Assembly: GCA_964006375.1 (NCBI GenBank)
Contig: OZ023266.1
Coordinates: forward strand, 66,865,403-66,929,402
DNA length: 64,000 bases
Origin: Tillus elongatus
Lineage: Eukaryota; Arthropoda; Insecta; Coleoptera; Cleridae
Direction: 5' to 3'
Under the pieces are notes generated by a model. That model saw nothing but the letters and a program-made list of their open reading frames with translations. It ran no database searches and had not been told where the DNA came from. The position numbers were made by a program, and so were the translations under genes. Shown here one piece after another: positions 57,081 through 64,000 of the stretch. The number at the start of each line of letters is the position of its first letter. Within the stretch, counting starts at the first letter, position 1.

Positions 57081-57654
57081 TAAAAAGTTATAGCTGCTAT
57101 AATTATGATGCAAACATAGCACATAGAAAATGAAAATTATATAATTACATAAGAATGACTCATCCGCTACTTTTTTACAAGCGTTTCAGTAGAAATTCCA
57201 CTGAATCGGCAACATTTAGTGTACCAGTAGAATTTTCCTAGACAGCGCGATGTTCTTGTGTTTATTTATATGCACTAGTTGCTAGGAGGATGGACTCATC
57301 CACATTGCATCCTTTCCCTGCACTGGAATTATAGGCGCACATATTTGTGTCATGTCAAGCTTACAGGAGTACTTTCGTCACCTTCCTACAAGATCTACCA
57401 CAGAGTATGAATAAATATAAGGCTAATTTACACAAACACAAACAAAAATGTTTTTCTTAAGTTTTGTTTTCATTCTTGTTTCTCAGCTGTGTTTCTTCGG
57501 TGGATAAACAAATTACTGTCATTATGTGTTTTTGGTTGGAGAAGAAAAACAATGCCGAATAGACTATTTTAAAACAAACAGTGAAATTATTTAGCAGTTA
57601 AAATAATTTACTCTTCGCCCTTTGCAGAGAGTGTTTGGAAATAATATAATAATA
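57081..57654. other. Stretch with nothing recognised
   Basis: No supported feature. Confidence 0.35.
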
Positions 57655-57960
57655 AAATAATTAGAAACGCAGATCGGTTTCGCCCTAATTAGAACTCGTC
57701 AGTGCGATATACTAATTACAGCGAGGACACACCTATAAAGTAACACAGCTAAGGCAACCAGCGTACTAGAACATTGTGAAATGAATGATCGCCATCTCGG
57801 TGCGGAATCAGGTACTATGTTGTTACGACAGCTCCTTATATACATTGTCCTGGTATTATGAAAGATATGGGCCAGGGCTGACAATTTACAAAAATTGTTG
57901 GTTGGTTGTACACAGTTTCTTATTTATAACATATTGTGCTAATTGGAGCTGCCCTGACGA
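57655..57960. repeat. Dispersed repeat pair shared with 20.0-20.4 kb
   Basis: 57655-57765 is an inverted relative of 20300-20400 (ACACCTATAAAGTAACACAG). 57815-57960 contains GGGCCAGGGCTGACAATTTA inverted relative to 20120-20165, and is bounded by ACAGCTCC (57826) and GGAGCTG (57945), a short inverted repeat. Confidence 0.55.
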
Positions 57961-57974
57961 AATAGATTATAGTA

Positions 57975-59305
57975 TGCAGTAATTTCTGGCTTTTATGTTT
58001 TTTGGATTAACCTATGCCCTGTTATGCATAGCTGAAATTAAGCCGGTTGCCTTTCCTTTCTTGCCCACACAAGAAACCAAGATGACATCTTCGCGAAATC
58101 CATACAATGATTATCCTTCCTCCATCTTCTTATTTGGCAAAAATTCAGGTGGTATTTCTCGCTTATTTTTGTTTATTTTTTTGACCGTTCCGACGTAGGT
58201 TAGTTTATTTTTTAGCAGAATATTTACGGGTTCTAAGGAACTAAACCAATTATTGGCAGTAATATTTCGGTAACTGCCAAAGAGAGGTTCTGAAAGCTGT
58301 ATTACTGCCTACGTTGGTTTCGACCGTTTGCGTTCTTCTCCACTTAGTCCAAATGCATCAGATCCTTTTTGACAGTACGCATTGTACATACAGGTAGCTC
58401 GTCCCCGAGTCCGTTAGGCACATAATCTCGATACCATATTTACGTGCTTTGTTGGGCATGGTCATTTTTAAATGCGTTGGCTGCCTAAAACTAAAGAATA
58501 TTTCGTCGATAGTCATCATTCTCCCACGCCGTAAGAGGCTTGACAGTTTTGAATAAACATGTAGAACATTTTTGAAATTGCGACTGTAGGATTTTCTTTC
58601 TTACGATCATTTCTAGCCTCAGGGTTAGCCAATCGTAGAGCAGATAAGAATTGTAAATATATTTTTGCCCATTATTGCTCTGAATATATCCCTGCCTGTT
58701 CCGTCAATAACAAAAAGTGTTTCCAAATTTTAAAAATTACGTATAAATGTAAAGGCCCAGAAAAACCTTAAATTAAATTCCATCTACATCTCTTAGGGGA
58801 CTGATGCTGTTTTGCTATGTATATGCCAAGCACAAGCACATTTGGATGATTTTATTGTTTGTCTACTGATCAATTTGTTGCAAAATGTCCTCAGAAAAGA
58901 GTAAATTCCATGCAAAGACAAGGTCTGCTCTGTAACTTGATTCACGAGCTCTTGCTTTCCCAATTGGGATTTTCATGACAATGTTATGTTTTCTAACACG
59001 TCGTGAAGGCAAAACTTGGAAAGCACACCAACGAAAAAGGTTTGTTCCGTAAAAATATATTTTTTTCTCTGAATTACCACCCCCACTTGCACTATTTATA
59101 TCGTCACAATTGTCGTTGTCACCAGATTATTCTGCAGAAATCTCAAAAACCGTGTCATGCTCAGATTTAATGTTCTTATGCTTATACACATTTTCTATAT
59201 CACTAGCATCACTGTTAAGTTCATTATACCAATTGAGTATATAATAAGAAGAGTTTCTTCAAAATTTGGATCACCAAAACGCGTTCTTTTCGGCGGACAG
59301 GCCAT
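57975..59305 (-). pseudogene. piggyBac-type transposase pseudogene
   Basis: Begins MACPPKRTRFGDPNFEETLL at 59305. Recognisable blocks of the DDE_Tnp_1_7 fold: GRMMTIDEIFFSFRQ (first Asp kept), PNKARKYGIEIMCLTDSGTS, YLYNAYCQKGSDAFG, SEPLFGSYRNITANNWFSSL (second catalytic Asp of the D-N-W-F motif replaced by Asn) and LTYVGTVKKINKNKREIPPE. Many stops, especially in the N-terminal 200 residues. TTAA-flanked termini were not found. Confidence 0.85.
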
Positions 59306-59855
59306 ATCGCTTTATATGATATTACTTACACAAAACATCATTTGGCGTTTGGGAGGCTATAACCGACCCTGGTATTTTGTTTCAAAATGGTTATACTTTA
59401 ATGCCGATCAGGTGACTTATAGTTCATCACTAGTGCATAACTTAGGTGGCGTAACCGATTCAAAGGACGTCTCATTTAAGAAATATGGTACAATTCCTTA
59501 ATTGTTGTTGCCCTTACCTGGTGAAATCGTCCATGCTAAATACAGACCTTAGTCTGTGGCTAGTGGAACTTGCCTTCCGAAGCCATTCACCTACGAAATA
59601 CAGACCTGGAAACTATTTCTCTGGCTTCACAGATAAATAGTCTCCACGTCTGTAGTTAAAGGTGGTACAATTGGTTTATTGTATAGTCTGACAGGCGCCA
59701 TATGGCATGTTAGGGGTTCAGAGGTCTCAAATCAGTTTGTAGTTAAATCAAACATCTAAAAAAATTCTGTATTTAATAACAGGTAAAACATTAGCCATCC
59801 AATCAGTTTTGAACATTAAGCTGTTGTTTCAAATCTATAGGTACATTATTTTGTA
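59306..59855. other. Intergenic, contains an imperfect hairpin
   Basis: TACAGACCTGGAAACTATTT (59599) pairs imperfectly with AAATAGTCTCCACGTCTGTA (59635-59654). Confidence 0.4.
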
Positions 59856-61540
59856 AACATAAATTAAATTGGAGAAATGGTCTGATAACAATGGATTGAA
59901 CTTTTCCTGTTCCAAATCAAAGTTTATGATTTTTACGAAAAAGAAAAACCATTCAGTTACTCACACTCTCAAGCTATGGAGATTGATTCTACAAGAGGTT
60001 ACAAAGCACAAATTTCTAGGAATAACCTTTGATTCAAAGCTTAACTGGAAAACGCACATAAATGTACTCAAAGCTGATTGTTTTATTAGACTAAACATTT
60101 TGAAAACTCTTGGACACTATAACTGGGGTGCTCATGAATCAGTATTGCTAAGTATTTTCAGACCACTGATAAGATCAAAAATTGACTATTTATATTTCCG
60201 CAAGCAAATCAACCTTAAAACCACTTGAAGTTATTGTAAATCATGCACTTAGAATAGTTACAGGTGCTTTTCAAACAAGTCCAGTGGAAAGTATTTACCG
60301 AGAAAATAACGAGCCTCCAATTAAGTTAAGAAGAAAAGAATTACTCTTAAAATATGCGACTAAGATATCAGCAAACCCAAATAATCCAGTCTACAAATTA
60401 TTGGCAGAGACTAACTTCAACAGATTCTGTGATGCCAACGTTTCAGCACTACCATTTTCTTTACATATAAAAAAGCTAAATCATATTTTCAATCCAGATC
60501 TGACAAATCATACATGCAATGGTGCTATTTCTCCACGGAGCATTGTTTTTCCACCTACTGATACGACTTTTTTATCGCATAAATCGAATGTATTACCAGC
60601 TGAATGTGTCAATAGATTATTTCAAGAGATTATCTCTAGATATCGATATGATATAATTCTTTACACTGATGGATCAAAAAGTGAAATTGGTGTCGGATGT
60701 AGTATCACTTCTGCACTAAAGGAAGAAGCATAACACTTACCGTCAATATGTAGTAACCATACAGCAGAACTATACGTCATAATGAAAGCAACTAACACAT
60801 TCGTCAACTCTCATTTCAATAACGCCTTAATATGCACCGATTCTCTTTCGTCGATTATATCACTCACAAACCTTTACCCAAAGGACCATCTTGTAATCCA
60901 AGTACAAGAATCTATTCATTGTGCCTTGCAATCTGGCAAATCTATCAGACTTATATTTGTCCGATCACACTGTGGCATTGACGGAAATGAAAATGCAGAC
61001 GAATGTGCCAGAAACATTGTCTTAATCGATACTGTAACTCCTCTTGCTATCTAGCAAATTTTTATAGACAGAAATGGCAAATCCATTGGTCTCTGCTAAG
61101 CAACAAACTGCGAGAAAGTGAACCAACTGTGGCAATCAAGAAACTTCCAGATTTATCACGCAGGGAAGAAGTGATTATTAGAAGACTCCGAATTGGCCAC
61201 TCTCTACATACACATGGTTATCTCTTAAATCAACAACAACGCCCTTATTGTGAGCTCTGTGACCGACCAACTTCAATTTTTCACTTACTATCGGAATGTC
61301 CCTTATATGCCTGTCCACGATTTGAAAATTTTGGTGAAAGAAACTTGTCTGAAATTTTCGGTCTAAATTTTACGAATGTAAACTGTTTACTAGATTTTTA
61401 AGACAGTCTAATTTATATAATAGTATTTAAGTGTATTTATTAGTTCCTCTTTTTATATATAATTTTGTTATGTAATTATTTAAAGTGTCGTTAGTGTCAA
61501 TGACCTTAGTTGTTAAGGCACTTAAATTATAAATTAAAAA
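59856..61540 (+). mobile_element. I-clade non-LTR retrotransposon, 5'-truncated
   Basis: Carries the post-RT region, RNase H and C-terminal knuckle of ORF2, then an AT-rich 3' UTR ending in an A-rich tail near 61540. A 10-bp ATAAATTAAA near 59859 and 61530 could be the target-site duplication but is low complexity. Confidence 0.75.
59866..61401 (+). pseudogene. I-clade ORF2 C-terminus with RNase H, disrupted
   Basis: Three successive frames. (1) LEKWSDNNGLNFSCSKSKFM ... HKFLGITFDSKLNWKTHI ... FRPLIRSKIDY, the thumb region after the YADD box. (2) from about 60182, VNHALRIVTGAFQTSPVESI then YRENNEPPIKLRRKELLLKY, then RNase H ILYTDGSKS; a TAA follows KEEA at 60731. (3) TAELYVI, LICTDSLSSI and GIDGNENADECA complete the four acidic residues; after another shift RRLRIGHSLHTHGYLL and CELCDRPTSIFHLLSECPLY give the CCHC knuckle. 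The pattern LRSKIDYG...TGAFRTSPVESLY is characteristic of I-clade elements. Confidence 0.8.
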
Positions 61541-62049
61541 AAACAAACAAATAACTTCCACCTTTCATGCATTAATATCAATATTTGCCTTGCTATTGTG
61601 ACATAAACATATGTAATCAACTGGAAAGCACTGTTGCATACTGAAAAAATAATTATTAATAAATTCCATGTTCGATCTATCAAATCTACATGAAGAATCG
61701 TCATCAATAAATCATGCCCATGTGTGCACAAAATATGTACAACACAACATAGTTTAATTAAAATAGACGATTACATATTCTGTGCAACGATCCATCATTT
61801 TCAGTACAGGGAAATATTTCGAACGGAACGGAACCCGAATCAAAGCCACTAATTCCAATTTCAACACGTTAACATCGACACAGCTCAGAGATCGTTAGCC
61901 AATATTAAGCTTTCATTTGCTAATGTGGCACTATATTTAGTTCTGCTAAAATCTAACAGTATCTATATCTAACACACATCATATTAGCGGGGGGATAATT
62001 TATTTTTAATTTCACTAATTTCACAGTGAAATGCAGGTTGTTTAATAAA
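61541..62049. other. AT-rich stretch, nothing recognised
   Basis: No supported feature. Confidence 0.35.
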
Positions 62050-64000
62050 CAGGGTTGGCATGTTTAAAAACATTTGTTTTAAACACCTGTTTTTAAACAT
62101 GTTTAAAACAATGCCTAGTAGTTAATACATATTTTTTAAACAGTTTTAAACACATGTTTTAAATAACTGTTTTTTGATGACTGAAAGGAGGTTTCAATTT
62201 TGTATGAGTTTTTTAGTTTTCTATAAATAATAATTGTTTAATAAATAACTTTCTTTTCAATAAATTGCTTTAACTTTATTTAAAAAATATCGTAAATATA
62301 GCAGTAAATTAACACAAGAAGCAAGGAGCAAGGCATTTTATTTGAGTTTGAGCATTATTGATAGAAACTTAAATAAAATAAATCGAAAGAGTTAATACTA
62401 TAATTGTGTATTAACAAACAAAACCAATATCTTTGTGTATCTGTAAATCTGTAACATGTAACACAACATATTTTTACTAATTTACTATTACCAATTACCA
62501 ATAACCTAAGCATGACAAAAGGAGAGTTTTAACTTAACAATAGTACCTAACTTATTTGAAATTTATATAATAAAAACTAAAAATCATTGATAAAATTCAT
62601 TTTCAAAACAAAGTAACCCAGTACAGTAAAAGCAAAAACCAAAAAAAGAAAAATTTTTTTCCTCAAAACAAAACAAAGTAGCCAACACAGAGAAAAGAGA
62701 AAAAAACCTATTTATAATATGAATTCGTTGAATTCAAACAAGTGAACAATGTTACTAACTTTGCTGGCTTCTCTATGCCCAACCGATTTCTAAGCTTGTT
62801 GTGTACAAGCCCAAATGACGAGAAGAGTTTGCAACTGCTGTATAAAACTGTTTTGTTACATCAAGCATCCCTTCACTTATTTTCCTTTCTATAGACAGCC
62901 ACCAGGTGATGGTTTTTACATTCTTAATAGCATCTGGGGAAAAAGGTACCCCTTAAAGGGTTCTGCTCTTGCTTGAAATGACATTATTATTGCCACAATA
63001 TTTGGATGAAAAGTATTTGCATATTCCATAGCTTCATCAGTTTGTTTGTTGGTTAATTTTCTCCCACAAAAACGGTCATCTAATAAATTGGCACGAAAAT
63101 GACTAGGAGACTTTGACATTTGAAAACGTTTTCCAACTAAGGTTAAATCAGCTGCAGAATGAGCTTGAAAGTCCTGAATAAGAGTCAGCCAAATTTCAGT
63201 TATTTCACTAATAGTACAATTGTTTCTTTGTACCTTGTCTAATGCCACAGAAATTAGCTTTAACTTTTCAAGATAATCACTAGCATTAATTTTTAAGTTC
63301 ATATAATTCACTAACTTCATTACATTAACGTCAATTGATAACCTATTGTCAGTACATACTTTTGACAATATATGCCAGTTTTCGAGATACCATTCGAGAC
63401 AGTCAGCCAGGGTGTTCAATGTAACATAGTGAGGTAATGCTAAGGCTTTACCACCAGCTTGCTTATATTTAGCGGCAACAAATTGAGTATTTCGAAAATA
63501 TGTCATAATATTTTTGACATGACTTTTTATATTAGGAATCTCGATGTCATGAGCAAGTAGGTTCATGATGTGTGCTGGACATCCATAAGTTAGGATATCA
63601 GGTGATCCTAGCTCTTCGCAAGTTGATAATAGTGATCTTATCTTTGTCATATTGGCAGCATTGTCAGTTACAAAGCGTCTCACAGTACAGTTGTATTTGT
63701 AACATTCTTTTACCAAAGCTGCCATTTCGAAGTTACACTTTTTACATATCACCCTTTTTGTTTGTGTGTTTAATGCCGCTGTTTCTAAAAAGTTAGATCA
63801 AACTGGGTCCTTCATTCGTCCAGACATTATTATTTGTTATTTTGACACTGTGTAATCGAATATTTGCGTGACTTCCCACTTCCCACCATTTAATTATAAC
63901 ACAAAAGAAGGAAAATAGAGAACATAGAGCACTGACACTGAGAACTGGTCTCCTTCTTTATTTTACCATTATTGCTTGGTAAACTTATTAGCGCATATAC
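62050..64000 (-). mobile_element. hAT transposon, right end beyond the window
   Basis: CAGGGTTGGCATGTTTAAAA at 62050 is a typical hAT terminus. Within the next 130 bp TGTTTAAAAACA-like blocks occur about six times in both orientations. The transposase pseudogene follows on the minus strand. The matching TIR is not present before 64000, so the 5' end lies outside. Confidence 0.65.
62716..63827 (-). pseudogene. hAT transposase (DUF659 type), internally deleted
   Basis: Starts MSGRMKDPV, TGA, SNFLETAALNT...ICKKCNFEMAALV: the first half (Cys pair) of a BED-type zinc finger. It jumps directly to RRFVTDNAANMTKIRSLLST (TDNAANM catalytic block), ILTYGCPAHIMNLLAHDIEI and VKNIMTYFRNTQF, then TISEITEIWLTLIQDFQ. 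278 residues stay open to 62916. After a stop and frame slip, VHNKLRNRLGIEKPAKLV (about 62810-62740) is the hAT C-terminal dimerisation region. Missing: the finger's His pair and the N-terminal catalytic Asp segment. Confidence 0.85.

Overview
This 64-kb window looks like transposon-rich, AT-rich arthropod (most likely insect) DNA. The basis is the element mix: an R1/LOA-type retrotransposon, GIY-YIG Penelope-like elements with hammerhead motifs, pogo, mariner, piggyBac and hAT transposases, a DUF4817-type DDE transposase typical of insects, and tRNA-derived SINEs. I cannot name the species. I found no convincing host gene: every long open frame I recognise belongs to a mobile element. There is no sign of a bacterial operon, a CRISPR array or an rRNA gene.

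Layout. 0-5 kb: a DDE-transposase scrap between diverged inverted repeats, a 1.2-kb Helentron-like element with a (TA)n core and 141-bp tandem repeats, and a minus-strand Penelope-like (PLE) remnant ending in a hammerhead motif and carrying a 67-bp LOA insertion. 5-10 kb: more Helentron-like copies and a 94-bp satellite array. 10-12.3 kb: a decayed plus-strand PLE. 13.7-17.7 kb: a compound Helentron-like copy, a 1.2-kb 5'-truncated LOA copy with target-site duplication, and a DDE transposon interrupted by a SINE and (TA)n arrays. 19.7-34 kb: repeats, a fold-back structure, reverse-transcriptase fragments, a hairpin MITE, a CAGGG-ended TIR element nested in a Helentron-like copy, and an inverted pair of PLE ends. 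34-37.3 kb: Helentron-like derivatives and a deleted DUF4817 transposon. 37.4-42.7 kb: a full-length LOA-type retrotransposon with a 13-bp target-site duplication. 43.9-45.0 kb: a dead mariner. 45.4-48.2 kb: a structurally complete pogo element with an intact transposase ending in a PHD-like finger. 48-57 kb: Helentron-like copies, SINEs and hairpin MITEs. 58-61.5 kb: a piggyBac pseudogene and an I-clade retrotransposon fragment. 62.0 kb to the end: a hAT element with an internally deleted transposase.

Interactions. Elements are repeatedly nested, giving relative ages: LOA inserted into a PLE, a SINE into a DDE transposon, and a TIR element into a Helentron-like copy. The LOA family has three copies (5.2 kb, 1.2 kb, 67 bp), all with target-site duplications and the same 3' stem-loop. 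The Helentron-like family, with about 20 copies or fragments, dominates the window and hosts most of the (TA)n tracts. Coordinates of decayed repeats are approximate.
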